From contig CAMPIM010000026.1 of the NCBI GenBank assembly GCA_946886365.1, forward strand, positions 1 to 36,995: DNA of 36,995 nt, written 5' to 3'. Under the pieces are notes generated by a model. That model saw only the letters and a program-made list of their open reading frames with translations, made no database searches and had not been told where the DNA came from. Shown one piece after another: positions 1-8,364 of the stretch; within the stretch, counting starts at the first letter, position 1; every line of letters begins with the position of its first letter. The DNA comes from an uncultured Novosphingobium sp. (lineage in GTDB: Bacteria; Pseudomonadota; Alphaproteobacteria; Sphingomonadales; Sphingomonadaceae). Both the position numbers and the translations under genes were made by a program.

Positions 1-141
1 TGATATCATGTTGGGTTTTATTATGAAACTTACTTTATATTATTATTTGAATTTTATGATTAGAAATATTTGAACCTCATTCGCAATGCGTCGCGTGCCA
101 TAGTTTTTCGGATACTCATGCCAACATAATGTAATAGCGAT

Positions 142-381
142 TTATTCGGTTTTATTTCTGTCAGGATCTTGAATTCGCCTGGCAAGGCGTTCCGCTACCG
201 ATGCGCGAATGGGCATATTTGCGTTGAGTTTTCGCCATGTATTATAACTGATTCCGAACTGTGCTTGCAACGAACTGTCGGTACGGCCGGAAATCATTTC
301 GCGAAGAATTTTTGTAAGCCCATGATCCAGAAAGACCACTTTGGTTGATTTCGGTTTTCCTTCGGCATTCACAATCAGCAT
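142..381 (-). CDS. Small protein with HTH-like segment, unknown function
   Basis: A 79-residue basic protein that I do not recognise as a named family. Residues about 36-72 (QAQFGISYNTW, then RASVAERLARRI) read like a helix-turn-helix: a Q-x-x-F-G-I-S turn, then a recognition-like helix, then a final amphipathic helix. A DNA-binding role is therefore possible but only inferred. It lies just downstream of the TBDR gene on the same strand, but a strong hairpin with a U-run (388-425) separates the two. Expression would then need read-through or its own weak promoter. A GGGAG sits only about 2-3 nt before the ATG, which is closer than usual. The sequence beyond its end (1-141) is markedly AT-rich compared with the rest of the window. 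Confidence 0.5.
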   Translation of the reverse strand: MLIVNAEGKPKSTKVVFLDHGLTKILREMISGRTDSSLQAQFGISYNTWRKLNANMPIRASVAERLARRIQDPDRNKTE

Positions 382-387
382 ACTCCC

Positions 388-425
388 ACAAAAAGAAGCG
401 GGAGAGCCATGATGCCCCCCGCTTC
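388..425 (-). terminator. Rho-independent terminator of the TBDR gene
   Basis: On the minus strand an 8-bp perfect stem, GAAGCGGG pairing with CCCGCTTC (418-425 with 395-402), encloses a 15-nt loop and is followed directly by a run of five T. It begins 7 nt after the TBDR stop codon and ends just before the start of the 79-residue gene. Confidence 0.8.
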
Positions 426-432
426 CGAAAAA

Positions 433-2997
433 TTAGAAACGAACAGAGAACGAGCCACCGAAAGTCCGCGGCATACCAGCGAAGCGCACGACGCTGTCCT
501 GAAGGCCCTGAACACTCGTCCAATAATATTTGTCGGTGAGGTTCTTCACCCAAAGGCTCACCTGATACTTCGAGTCATTCGTCGCGAGGCTCGCATTAGC
601 ATCGAACACCGTATACGGATTGATGTGGAAGTACGGGTCATTGATCAGATCGCCCTGTTGCGCGCTCGTATATCGCCCAGAACCTGTCAGTCGGGCGTTG
701 AAATTGCTGCCGACGTCAAAGCCGTAACTCAGCACGCCGTTAATTTGCACCTTAGGCGTGAAGGCAAAGCCTTCTCCATGGAAGTCTCGCTGGCTGCCAT
801 ACTGATCGAACCCAAAATACTGGTCGATATGTGACTTGATATAGGTTGCGCTGATCCGAGCCGAAAGACCAGTGATCGGCGTAACCGCAATCTCCCCCTC
901 AAAGCCGTAGAGGTGAGATTTAGGAATGTTCACGATCCTGTTGAGATACACAAAGATGATGTCCGGCACAGCGCCGAAGACCTGCTTGTCCTTGTAGTCG
1001 TAATAGAACGCTGAGCCATTCAGGGTCACGCCAGCGGTCGGCTGCAATTTGAAGCCCGCTTCGAATGCGTCGACTCTCTCCTGCTTAGCCGGCGCATATT
1101 GGGTCGAGACGTTAGCATCGATATTCGGGAATGCGCCTGATTTGAAACCCCGCGTGAAGGAGGCATAGAGGAGATTATGCCGATCGATGTGGAAGTCGAG
1201 GCCTACGCGGCCCGCGAAATTATCCTGACTCAGACGCTGATGGGCAAGCTCCTGTGGGGGAAAGGGGAGTGCGCCGCCGCTCTTGATCACAGCCTCAAGG
1301 TCACCATTGTAGGTGACGCAACCGCCAGGCGCCACGTTCGATGGAATGCCGTTGGCCCGAAAGAACACGTTCCAGACGGAAGCGATGCTGTTGTCGCCCT
1401 GATCGGTCGTGCAGCCAGTGAAGCGTGCGATATCCCTGGTGTAGCGCGCGCCCAGCGTTACCTCGAACTGGGACGTCAGCTTATATTGGGCCTGCCCAAA
1501 GACCGATCCGGTATAAATGCTCTGTTGAATTGAGTCCGACCAGTCGGTGAAGCCATAGAGTACGTCTTCCTGCTGCTTCAGGGTGCCTCCCTGATTGGCG
1601 ACGGTCTGCGCGGCGAGCTGGCGTAGCGGTCCGATATTCGTGCCGACAGGGCTCCAGTTGGAGTTGTTCTCACTGGTCTTGTCATGTGCATAGAACAGAC
1701 CCGCGATCCAGTTCAGCCGCGACGTCTTGCCTGTTAAACGCAGCTCTTGCGAGAAGGATTCGATCTTGGCGCGGTCGATGGAAATGGCGTTGGGGATGTC
1801 CCAGCCAGCGATGTCCTGTCCCTGTTCCTGGCGATAGTGCGAATATGCCGTGAGGGAGGTCAGATCAACCGATGGCGAGATCGACCAAGTCGTACGGAGC
1901 GAGAGCCCGAACAGCTCATTATTCTTGTGATAGTTGTTGATTGGGACAGGGTTATAGGTGTTGCCACCCGCCGTGCCCTGAAAAAGAAATGGTTTGCTCG
2001 TCCATTTCGCCTGACTTGCATTTGTCGGCGAAAATGCCTGATTGACGATCGACTGACCTGGAAAGCCAAGGCCATCCAATGTGTTGGCAATTGAGTCGGC
2101 GTTGGAAGGCGTCACCGCGACATTGACGGCTTTGGGGAAAACAAGGACGGCCTGGCCGACCTGAGTGTCCGACTTGTCGCGCCACCAGTTGCCGGCCAAA
2201 AGGAAAGAGAGCGTGCTTGTGGGCTTCCAGGCCAGTTGAACGCGGGCGCCTGCGCGATCGATCTCGCCAAGACGACTTCCGTCCGACAGATTGATCTGCC
2301 ATCCCTTGGTCGAGCGCTCGGTCGCAAACGAAACACGCGCATTCAGATTGTCGGTGATCGCACCGTTGATGGCGCCTTCCGTGTTGTAGCTGCCATAATT
2401 GCCGGCTCCGATACGCAGATAACCGCTATTCTCCGACTTGGGCTTCTCTGCGATGTTGTTGACGAGTCCACCCGTGGTGTTGCGCCCATAAAGCGTGCCC
2501 TGAGGTCCCTTGAGTATCTCAACGCGCTCCATGTCGAACGACGGGCCAGCCGTCATGGCCGGATACGGATAGGAAATCTCGTCGTAGTAGATACCAACCG
2601 GGGAGGAAGACGACGCGTTGGGCGTATTGAAGCCGACGCCGCGGATGGTGTAGATTGGTGCACTGCGCGCAGAGGGCGCCACCGTGAAGCCCGGTACGAG
2701 TGCGGCGACACTCTTGACGTCTGTCGCTCCCAGCGCCTGTAGCTGCTCTCCACCAAATGCCGAGATCGAGATGCCGACTTCCTGTGTCGATTGCGCGCGC
2801 TTCTGCGCGGTGACGACAATGTCGCCAAATACATCGCCTTGGCTTGACGAGCTGGCGCTCTGGCTTGTGCTGGCCGTACCCCCAGCAGCAGAGCCCGCAG
2901 CCTGAGCCTGAGCACTCTGATGAGTAAGAGCGATCGCTGCAATTCCCGACACGAAATAAAGACATGTCGAATTTTTATACACTGAAAATTTGGACAT
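433..2997 (-). CDS. TonB-dependent outer-membrane receptor
   Basis: An 854-residue TBDR of the sphingomonad catabolic type. A signal peptide of about 32 residues (hydrophobic core FVSGIAAIALT, cleavage after AQAQA) is followed by a TonB-box-like GDIVVTAQKR near residues 57-66. Next comes a plug domain (VEILKGPQGTLYGRNTTGG near residues 158-176) and a long beta-barrel ending in aromatic FSVRF, as expected for BAM recognition. There is no STN domain, so it is a transporter rather than a FecA-type transducer. The RBS GGGAGG lies 6 nt before the ATG. It follows the dehydrogenase gene by 89 nt on the same strand and ends in a clear terminator. By position it probably imports the substrate of the cupin/dehydrogenase pair. 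Its C-terminus is visibly homologous to the TBDR remnant at 19785-20187. Confidence 0.93.
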   Translation of the reverse strand: MSKFSVYKNSTCLYFVSGIAAIALTHQSAQAQAAGSAAGGTASTSQSASSSSQGDVFGDIVVTAQKRAQSTQEVGISISAFGGEQLQALGATDVKSVAALVPGFTVAPSARSAPIYTIRGVGFNTPNASSSSPVGIYYDEISYPYPAMTAGPSFDMERVEILKGPQGTLYGRNTTGGLVNNIAEKPKSENSGYLRIGAGNYGSYNTEGAINGAITDNLNARVSFATERSTKGWQINLSDGSRLGEIDRAGARVQLAWKPTSTLSFLLAGNWWRDKSDTQVGQAVLVFPKAVNVAVTPSNADSIANTLDGLGFPGQSIVNQAFSPTNASQAKWTSKPFLFQGTAGGNTYNPVPINNYHKNNELFGLSLRTTWSISPSVDLTSLTAYSHYRQEQGQDIAGWDIPNAISIDRAKIESFSQELRLTGKTSRLNWIAGLFYAHDKTSENNSNWSPVGTNIGPLRQLAAQTVANQGGTLKQQEDVLYGFTDWSDSIQQSIYTGSVFGQAQYKLTSQFEVTLGARYTRDIARFTGCTTDQGDNSIASVWNVFFRANGIPSNVAPGGCVTYNGDLEAVIKSGGALPFPPQELAHQRLSQDNFAGRVGLDFHIDRHNLLYASFTRGFKSGAFPNIDANVSTQYAPAKQERVDAFEAGFKLQPTAGVTLNGSAFYYDYKDKQVFGAVPDIIFVYLNRIVNIPKSHLYGFEGEIAVTPITGLSARISATYIKSHIDQYFGFDQYGSQRDFHGEGFAFTPKVQINGVLSYGFDVGSNFNARLTGSGRYTSAQQGDLINDPYFHINPYTVFDANASLATNDSKYQVSLWVKNLTDKYYWTSVQGLQDSVVRFAGMPRTFGGSFSVRF

Positions 2998-3086
2998 TAA
3001 CCCCTCCCTTAATAGACAAATCTCTTCTCAGCGCGCGAAAGCGACGCAAAATATTTTTGTAGTTATTTTGATCTTAGACTTATCGA

Positions 3087-4229
3087 CTAGCGTGTTGTGA
3101 CGATCTTTCGCAGCTCAACGGCTTCGACCGCTTTTCGAAGACTTTCGGTCGTGACGGGCATAGGCTCATTAGCCATAAACGGCATTGCGCACGCTGCGTT
3201 CAGAACCGTCTCCAGTGTCTCATCCCCAGCTTCCATGCTGATTCCGAGATCGGAAAAGCTCACCGGAAGACCCAGCCGCGTAAGCAACTCCTCAACGCGA
3301 GCGAGATCGTCCAGCCGTTCTTCAAGCTGCAGGTGGACCATCGTGCCTACAGCCACCATTTCGCCATGGAGGAAGCCGTGTTCAACCGACGGTATGAGCG
3401 TGAGAGCCGATGCGACCGCATGCGCTGCCGCGAGGCCCGCACTTTCAAAGCCAGTTCCACTGAGCAATGTGTTGGCCTCAACCACGGCCTCGAAACTATC
3501 GTTCGACACGCCTTCTCTGGCTGCCTGAAGTGCGCCGTCGGCATGTTCGAAGATCGTCTTCGAACATATCTCCGCTATCGTGGCAGCGGCGATCGTAATG
3601 CGCCCGCCCACCATCGAACGCGCGGAGGGGTTCGAGACGCATGTCCGCGCTTCGTAGCCGGTGGCGAGAGCATCCGCCATACCGGCTACCAGAAAGCGAA
3701 CGGGAGCCCTCACGATGAAGCTGGTGTCGACGATCACGAGGTCGGGATTGCTGGGGATGAACTCAACATCCTTGAATGCCCCCTCGGCTGTGTAGATCAC
3801 CGAGGCCGCCGAGCAGGGCGCATCTGTTGAAGCCAATGTCGGACAGATGACCAGTGGTACATCAAGGCGGCGGGCTACGCATTTCGCGGTATCGATAGCC
3901 TTGCCACCGCCGACCGCGACAACGGCGTCCCTCTCCGAAGCCCTGAAAATCGCGACTTGGGCGTCGATTTCCTCGATGGAACACTGACCGCCAAATGCAG
4001 ACTCTGTCCAGGAAAGACCGTCAACGGACAGCGCCTCGCGAACGGTCTCTCCGATAGAAACGGGGAGGTCCCTTGGTAGAAGCAAGCCGGGCCGCTTGGA
4101 ACCGACCATGGGAAGGTAGGTTCCAAGGTCCGTCAGGATGCCGGGCCCCTGAATGTAACGATGGGCCGAGATGAACGCTTTTGCAGTCGTCCCAATACTA
4201 CCAAATATTTCTATCGGCGCCATCTTCAT
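3087..4229 (-). CDS. Iron/zinc-containing alcohol dehydrogenase, glycerol dehydrogenase-like
   Basis: A 380-residue member of the GldA branch of the metal-dependent (type III) alcohol dehydrogenases. It has the dinucleotide motif GGGKAIDTAK at 107-116, where GGGK contacts NAD. The metal ligands expected for the family are visible as D186 (MADALA), H270 (AAHAVA) and H288 (HGFLHGE, with H284 as the nearby second His). Length is close to the family norm of about 365-380. A GGAG lies about 9 nt before the ATG. The gene starts 39 nt after the cupin gene and precedes the TBDR gene, so the three probably form one transcript. True glycerol oxidation is not assured: the catabolic context suggests a small hydroxy-compound derived from an aromatic side chain, but that is inference. 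Confidence 0.87.
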   Translation of the reverse strand: MKMAPIEIFGSIGTTAKAFISAHRYIQGPGILTDLGTYLPMVGSKRPGLLLPRDLPVSIGETVREALSVDGLSWTESAFGGQCSIEEIDAQVAIFRASERDAVVAVGGGKAIDTAKCVARRLDVPLVICPTLASTDAPCSAASVIYTAEGAFKDVEFIPSNPDLVIVDTSFIVRAPVRFLVAGMADALATGYEARTCVSNPSARSMVGGRITIAAATIAEICSKTIFEHADGALQAAREGVSNDSFEAVVEANTLLSGTGFESAGLAAAHAVASALTLIPSVEHGFLHGEMVAVGTMVHLQLEERLDDLARVEELLTRLGLPVSFSDLGISMEAGDETLETVLNAACAMPFMANEPMPVTTESLRKAVEAVELRKIVTTR

Positions 4230-4268
4230 GTTGTTTCTCCGCCCCCTAATTCTTTTTATGCTTTTATA

Positions 4269-4796
4269 TCAAAAAATAAGTCGTTCGTTGACTTCCAGGT
4301 TATTTTCTTTGCAATAGTTGATATACATGTCCAGGAACGAGAAGACATCCATGATATTCGTCAAATTATCCTGCTCGTCATAGAATTCGAGCGATCCACC
4401 CACATAGAACAAGGTCTTCGTGCCGGTGTCGCTGGTAAGCGTGTGAATGACGCCCGGATTCTCCTGCACAAAATCGCCGGGGCGGGCGACCCAGTCATAT
4501 TCTTCGTAGCGCCAGGAGCCTTCAAGCGTGAAAGCCGTGACCTGACCACGGTGCCGATGCCGGCCAAGGCCACCGGGCCCCTTGGCCCACAGGATGTTGA
4601 CATAAACATTGTTGCGCACGTCGAAGCGCAAAGGTTTCAGCCAGACATCGCCGACCCAAGGGTGAAAGACGGAGGTATTCCCGTCAAGATGCATATCCTG
4701 AATGCCATAGCTTGCATGATGACCGAGGATGCGCCGCTCGTCGTCATTCATCTCGTACGTCTGCGTCAAAGTCTGACTCTCCATTGTCTCATCCAT
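4269..4796 (-). CDS. Cupin dioxygenase, 2,4'-dihydroxyacetophenone dioxygenase-like
   Basis: Single-domain cupin of about 175 residues. Family members cleave the C-C bond of aryl hydroxymethyl ketones with a non-heme iron. The pattern from the DAD family is clear: VWLKPLRFD, then GRHRHRGQVTAFTLEGSWRY (metal-binding H-x-H and a downstream Glu), then YDWVARPGDFVQENPGVIHT (third His), and a C-terminal segment DEQDNLTNIMDVFSFLDMY. The true substrate is unknown. The start is uncertain. The frame stays open up to an ATG at 4859, but that start has no RBS. The ATG at 4796 gives the family-typical length, and the ATG at 4781 has a GGATGAG upstream. It is the first gene of the operon; the promoter must lie between 4860 and the IS element at 5027. 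Confidence 0.75.
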   Translation of the reverse strand: MDETMESQTLTQTYEMNDDERRILGHHASYGIQDMHLDGNTSVFHPWVGDVWLKPLRFDVRNNVYVNILWAKGPGGLGRHRHRGQVTAFTLEGSWRYEEYDWVARPGDFVQENPGVIHTLTSDTGTKTLFYVGGSLEFYDEQDNLTNIMDVFSFLDMYINYCKENNLEVNERLIF

Positions 4797-4880
4797 CTGC
4801 TTATTTTCTAAGGGGCGCACCCAAGAGGATGCAGCAATCCAACTCTGTCCTTTTTCCATTTCGCAATGATTGGGTCTATC

Positions 4881-4892
4881 GCGAGAACTCGC
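4881..4892. promoter_or_regulatory. Small inverted repeat upstream of the cupin operon
   Basis: GCGAG-AA-CTCGC is a 5+5 dyad in the region just upstream of the cupin gene. It could be an operator for the LuxR-type regulator that, before the IS66 insertion, lay only about 310 bp away. The dyad is shorter than a typical lux box, and no clear -35/-10 pair stands out. Confidence 0.25.
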
Positions 4893-5018
4893 TATTTTGA
4901 GTAAGCGTGGCGCCGAGGCCGCCTTGCGCGGTAGCGGGATGCTAAACGCCGCGAGCTATATTTCGATAAGGAAAATGCCGGCGGACGCGCGTGGACCCAG
5001 GCCGTTCGCATAGATGCG

Positions 5019-5026
5019 TCCTCAAC
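5019..5026. repeat. IS66 target-site duplication, left copy
   Basis: TCCTCAAC directly abuts the left inverted repeat and is repeated exactly at 8205-8212. Eight base pairs is the duplication length known for the IS66 family. Confidence 0.92.
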
Positions 5027-5051
5027 GTATCCATCCGGCGGGCCCCGCCTT
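5027..5051 (+). repeat. IS66 left terminal inverted repeat
   Basis: Begins GTATCCATCCGG. These first 12 bases are exactly the reverse complement of the right end, and 7 of the next 13 positions also match. Confidence 0.9.
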
Positions 5052-5110
5052 GCGGTGAAGTAGGCGATCACTCTTAAGGGCGCTCTCGAGAGCGCACTCA
5101 GGAGTGGTAG

Positions 5111-5455
5111 ATGCGGCAGATCACTGTGATGCACGGGCCGGAGCGTCGGCGGCGATGGAACGATGAGGAACGGCTGCGGATTTTGGCCGAAGCCTTCGCA
5201 CCGGGGGCTTGCGTGGCGGACGTGGCGCGGTTGCACGACATTTCGACGGCGCGGATTTACACATGGCGCGCCAAACTGCGGCAGCAGATCGCGGTGCCTC
5301 AGTTCGCCGAGGCAGTGGTGGGTGCTGGGGAACCGTGTAGTCCAGAGATGTCGGCCCCGGTCATCGTGGTGGAACTGGGCGGCGAAGGGCGCGTCAGCAT
5401 TTTTGCGGCGGCATCGCCTGATCTGGCGGCGGCTACGTTGAAGGCCCTGCGATGA
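5111..5455 (+). CDS. tnpA: IS66 accessory protein TnpA
   Basis: A 114-residue protein with the N-terminal helix-turn-helix of the IS66 OrfA/TnpA family: RRRWNDEERLRILAEAF, then ADVARLHDISTARIYTWRAKL (residues about 14-57). It probably binds the element ends or helps regulate transposition; its exact role in the family is not well established. An AGGAG precedes the ATG by about 7 nt. Its stop overlaps the tnpB start (ATGA at 5452-5455), implying translational coupling. Confidence 0.93.
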   Translation: MRQITVMHGPERRRRWNDEERLRILAEAFAPGACVADVARLHDISTARIYTWRAKLRQQIAVPQFAEAVVGAGEPCSPEMSAPVIVVELGGEGRVSIFAAASPDLAAATLKALR

Positions 5456-5793
5456 TCCCAGCAGGCGCGCGGGTGTGGATCGCGATGGGGCACACAGATA
5501 TGCGCAAAGGGATGCAGGGGTTGGCGCTTCTGGTGCAGCAAAGCTTGAGCCGCAATCCGCACGGCGGCGATCTTTTCGTGTTTCGCGGGCGTGCCGGCGC
5601 ACTGGTCAAGATCATCTGGCATGACGGCATCGGCATGTCGCTCTACGCCAAGCGACTGGAGAAAGGGCGCTTCATCTGGCCCTCGGCGAAGGACGGCATG
5701 GTGTCGCTGACGGCTGCGCAGTTGGCCTGTCTGCTCGAAGGTATCGACTGGCGTAACCCACAACATTCCTGGCGGCCCGAGAGTGCCGGATAG
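5452..5793 (+). CDS. tnpB: IS66 accessory protein TnpB (Orf2-like)
   Basis: A 113-residue protein of the IS66 Orf2 family. It is recognised from RVWIAMGHTDMRKGMQGL near the N-terminus, then GGDLFVFRGRAGALVKIIWHD, and KRLEKGRFIWP in the second half. Needed for transposition in some IS66 elements; the mechanism is unknown. Translationally coupled to tnpA by an ATGA overlap. A 66-nt spacer separates it from tnpC. Confidence 0.94.
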   Translation: MIPAGARVWIAMGHTDMRKGMQGLALLVQQSLSRNPHGGDLFVFRGRAGALVKIIWHDGIGMSLYAKRLEKGRFIWPSAKDGMVSLTAAQLACLLEGIDWRNPQHSWRPESAG

Positions 5794-5859
5794 GGCTGCA
5801 TTTTTAGCGGTCTCCTGTGTATTTTTCGCTTCAAAAGCACCGCATTATGTGATTCCATC

Positions 5860-7536
5860 ATGGCCATGGATACGGCCGTTTCGCCTCTGCCGAACGACAT
5901 TGAAGCGCTGAAGGCGCTGGTTCTGGAGGCGACCCTGCTGGCCAACGTCGCCACGCAGCGTGCGGCGGAAGCCGAGGCGCGGTTGGCCAATGCCCAGGCA
6001 CAGGCCAGCGCCACCGAAGCCCTGATCGCGCACCTCAAGCTGCAGATAGCCAAGCTGCGGCGCGAACAATATGGCCCCAGCGCCGAACGCAGCCAGCGCC
6101 TGCTTGACCAGATGGAACTTCAGCTTGAAGATCTGGAAGCAGACGCCACCGAGGATGACCTGACTGCGGCCGCGATGGCAGAGAAGGCCACCACTGTCGT
6201 CGCCTTCGAACGCAAACGGCCAGTCAAGAAGCCATTTCCCGAACACCTGCCACGTGAGCGCGTGGTCATCCCGGCACCGTGCTCATGCCCGGCCTGCGGT
6301 GGTGAGCGTCTGTCGAAGCTCGGCGAGGACGTGACCGAGACGTTGGAAGTGATCCCGCGCGCGTGGAAAGTCATCCAGACGGTGCGCGAGAAATTCTCGT
6401 GCCGGGACTGCGAGAAGATCACGCAGCCGCCAGCGCCGTTCCATGTCGTGCCGCGCGGTTGGGCGGGGCCCAGCTTCCTCGCCATGGTGCTGTTTGAGAA
6501 GTACGGGCAACACCAGCCCCTCAACCGCCAAGCGGACCGCTTTGCCCGTGAGGGCGTGCCACTTAGCGTATCGACGCTCGCCGATCAGGTCGGGGCTGCC
6601 GCGTTCGCGCTGATGCCGCTGTACCGGTTGATCGAGGCGCATGTTCTTGCTGCCGAGCGATTGCACGGCGACGACACCACGGTGCCGGTCATGGCCAAAG
6701 GCAAGACTGACACCGCAAGGTTGTGGGTCTATGTGCGCGATGACCGACCATTTGCCGGTACAGACCCGCCTGCCGCGCTGTTCCACTATTCGCGCGACCG
6801 GCGCGGCGAACATCCCAGGGCGCATCTCGTGTCGTGGTCAGGGATTTTGCAGGCCGATGCCTATGGCGGTTATGGCGAGCTTTATGCCGCCCACCGCCAG
6901 CCTGCCCCCGTGCTGGAAGCGGGTTGCTTTGCCCACGCGCGCCGCAAATTCTTCGAGCTGGCCGATGTCGAAGGCGCAGCCCGCAAGAAGAGCCGGGGCG
7001 AGCGGTCACGCCAGATCTACCCAATCGCGCTGGAAGCCGTGCAGAAGCTCGATGCGCTGTTCGACATCGAGCGCAGCATCAACGGCAACAGCCCGAGTGA
7101 ACGGCTCGCCGCCCGACAGGAGTTCAGCGCACCGCTGATGGTTGAACTGCACGAATGGCTGACCGCCCAATTGGCAAAGCTGTCGCGCAACCACGACTTG
7201 GCCAAGGCCATCAACTACATGCTGCGCCGCTGGGATGCCTTCACCCGCTTCCAGGGCGATGGCCGGGTCTGCCTGACAAACAATGCTGCGGAACGCGCAC
7301 TTCGCTGTGTGCCGCTGGGCAGGAAAGCCTGGCTATTTTGCGGCTCTGACCGCGGTGGCCAGCGCGCGGCAGTCCTTTACACCCTGATCCAGTCCGCCCG
7401 GCTGAATGATGTCGATCCGCAGGCTTGGCTGGCCGACACCCTCGCGCGCATCGCCGATCATCCGGTACGCCAACTCGATCAGTTGCTGCCATGGAACTGG
7501 CACAAGCGCGCGGGCGTGCTATCTCAGGCAGCATGA
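5860..7536 (+). CDS. tnpC: IS66 transposase TnpC
   Basis: A 558-residue DDE transposase. An N-terminal coiled-coil-like region rich in Ala, Glu and Leu (about 1-90, including HLKLQIAKLRREQYG, which resembles a leucine-zipper) is followed by the IS66 zinc finger (CSCPACGG and CRDC, about residues 140-188) and the catalytic domain. Candidate catalytic residues are D271/D272 (HGDDTTVPV), D333 (LQADAYGGY) and E478 (TNNAAERALR), all intact. The C-terminal IS66_C segment (ALRCVPLGRKAWLFCGSDRGG onward) is also complete. Its last codons overlap the start of the passenger gene (ATGA at 7533-7536). Confidence 0.96.
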   Translation: MAMDTAVSPLPNDIEALKALVLEATLLANVATQRAAEAEARLANAQAQASATEALIAHLKLQIAKLRREQYGPSAERSQRLLDQMELQLEDLEADATEDDLTAAAMAEKATTVVAFERKRPVKKPFPEHLPRERVVIPAPCSCPACGGERLSKLGEDVTETLEVIPRAWKVIQTVREKFSCRDCEKITQPPAPFHVVPRGWAGPSFLAMVLFEKYGQHQPLNRQADRFAREGVPLSVSTLADQVGAAAFALMPLYRLIEAHVLAAERLHGDDTTVPVMAKGKTDTARLWVYVRDDRPFAGTDPPAALFHYSRDRRGEHPRAHLVSWSGILQADAYGGYGELYAAHRQPAPVLEAGCFAHARRKFFELADVEGAARKKSRGERSRQIYPIALEAVQKLDALFDIERSINGNSPSERLAARQEFSAPLMVELHEWLTAQLAKLSRNHDLAKAINYMLRRWDAFTRFQGDGRVCLTNNAAERALRCVPLGRKAWLFCGSDRGGQRAAVLYTLIQSARLNDVDPQAWLADTLARIADHPVRQLDQLLPWNWHKRAGVLSQAA

Positions 7537-8171
7537 CGACCCGCCGCGCCACTAAACCCACCGCCATCGACAGCTTCACCGAGATCGCCACGCTTCGTAT
7601 CGAGTTGAAAGACTCCGATCCGCCAATCTGGCGCGTGGTCGAAGTGCCAACCTCAATCACGCTCAAAGTCCTGCACGATATCGTCCAGGTTACGATGGGT
7701 TGGCTGGATTACCACCTCTGGGAACTGGTCATCGACGGCCAGAGCTATGGCCTGCCGATGGATGAGGACTGGGGCACTTCGCCACGCAAGGTCGCCTCGC
7801 GCACGCGCCTGCGCGATGTGCTCGCCCCGGGCACGACCAGGATCGATTACACCTACGATTTTGGCGACAACTGGCAGCATAACCTCACCGTCAGCGCTGT
7901 GCGTCGCGGTGAACCAGACACGGCATATCCCCGCTTTATCGGCGGAGAGCGCGACTGCCCACCCGAAGACTGCGGAGGAATCCACGGCTTTTACGAAATG
8001 CTTGAGGCCAAAGCCGATCCCAACCATCCCGACCATGCCGAAATCACCGAGTGGCTCGACGGGTATGACCCAGACGAACTGGAAGTCTTTCCCATCCAGG
8101 TCGCACTCGGCAGAATCTCAGCACACCGCAACGCCGCAGCAAAGCGCATCATCAATCCGGCAAACGACTGA
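7533..8171 (+). CDS. pRiA4b ORF-3-like protein carried by IS66
   Basis: A 212-residue member of the plasmid pRiA4b ORF-3 family. The family features are EIATLRIELKDSDPPIWR near the N-terminus, TLKVLHDIVQVTMGWLDYHLWEL, then TRIDYTYDFGDNWQHNLTV, and GGERDCPPEDCGGIHGFYEM. The biochemical function of the family is unknown. I chose the start at 7533 because it overlaps the tnpC stop in an ATGA, like the tnpA/tnpB junction; the frame also stays open further upstream inside tnpC. It ends just inside the right inverted repeat, so it is part of the transposed unit and not host DNA. Confidence 0.9.
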   Translation: MTTRRATKPTAIDSFTEIATLRIELKDSDPPIWRVVEVPTSITLKVLHDIVQVTMGWLDYHLWELVIDGQSYGLPMDEDWGTSPRKVASRTRLRDVLAPGTTRIDYTYDFGDNWQHNLTVSAVRRGEPDTAYPRFIGGERDCPPEDCGGIHGFYEMLEAKADPNHPDHAEITEWLDGYDPDELEVFPIQVALGRISAHRNAAAKRIINPAND

Positions 8172-8179
8172 CGCGCGTG

Positions 8180-8204
8180 AATGCGGCCTTCACCGGATGG
8201 ATAC
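8180..8204 (-). repeat. IS66 right terminal inverted repeat
   Basis: Ends CCGGATGGATAC, the reverse complement of the left terminus. It is followed immediately by the second TCCTCAAC. Confidence 0.9.
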
Positions 8205-8212
8205 TCCTCAAC
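8205..8212. repeat. IS66 target-site duplication, right copy
   Basis: TCCTCAAC, identical to 5019-5026. Confidence 0.92.
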
Positions 8213-8364
8213 GGTCTGATGGAATGAAGCACCGAGGCCATATTGCGCCGTCAAAAAACACAAATGCCGCGCGCGCGAACTTCGCGGGCGCACTGAAACG
8301 GAGAGTGTTACCGCTTTTAGAGAGGGAATCTGGCGAGTCGGCCGGCGTCAACCGGCACCGCGTA

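Larger units (their letters stand above)
5027..8204 (+). mobile_element. Complete IS66-family insertion sequence, four genes
   Basis: A 3178-bp element bounded by imperfect inverted repeats (19 of 25 positions match) and flanked by identical 8-bp duplications TCCTCAAC. It carries tnpA, tnpB and tnpC in the canonical IS66 order plus a fourth gene coding for a pRiA4b ORF-3-like protein that overlaps the end of tnpC. All reading frames look intact, including the DDE residues of TnpC, so the copy may be active. The intact duplication shows that it arrived by simple transposition into the spacer between the luxR-type gene and the cupin operon. Confidence 0.95.

Noticed and set aside
4893..4930. 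GTAAGCG at 4901 as the left IS66 end
   Set aside because: GTAAGCG resembles termini of some IS66 members, but no matching inverted copy exists on the right. The GTATCCATCCGG ends with exact 8-bp duplications are decisive.
4892..5602. 236-codon minus-strand frame spanning the left IS66 boundary
   Set aside because: It runs antisense through tnpA and across the insertion point, so it cannot be an ancestral gene. I also joined the two flanks without the element and found no convincing protein in any frame.
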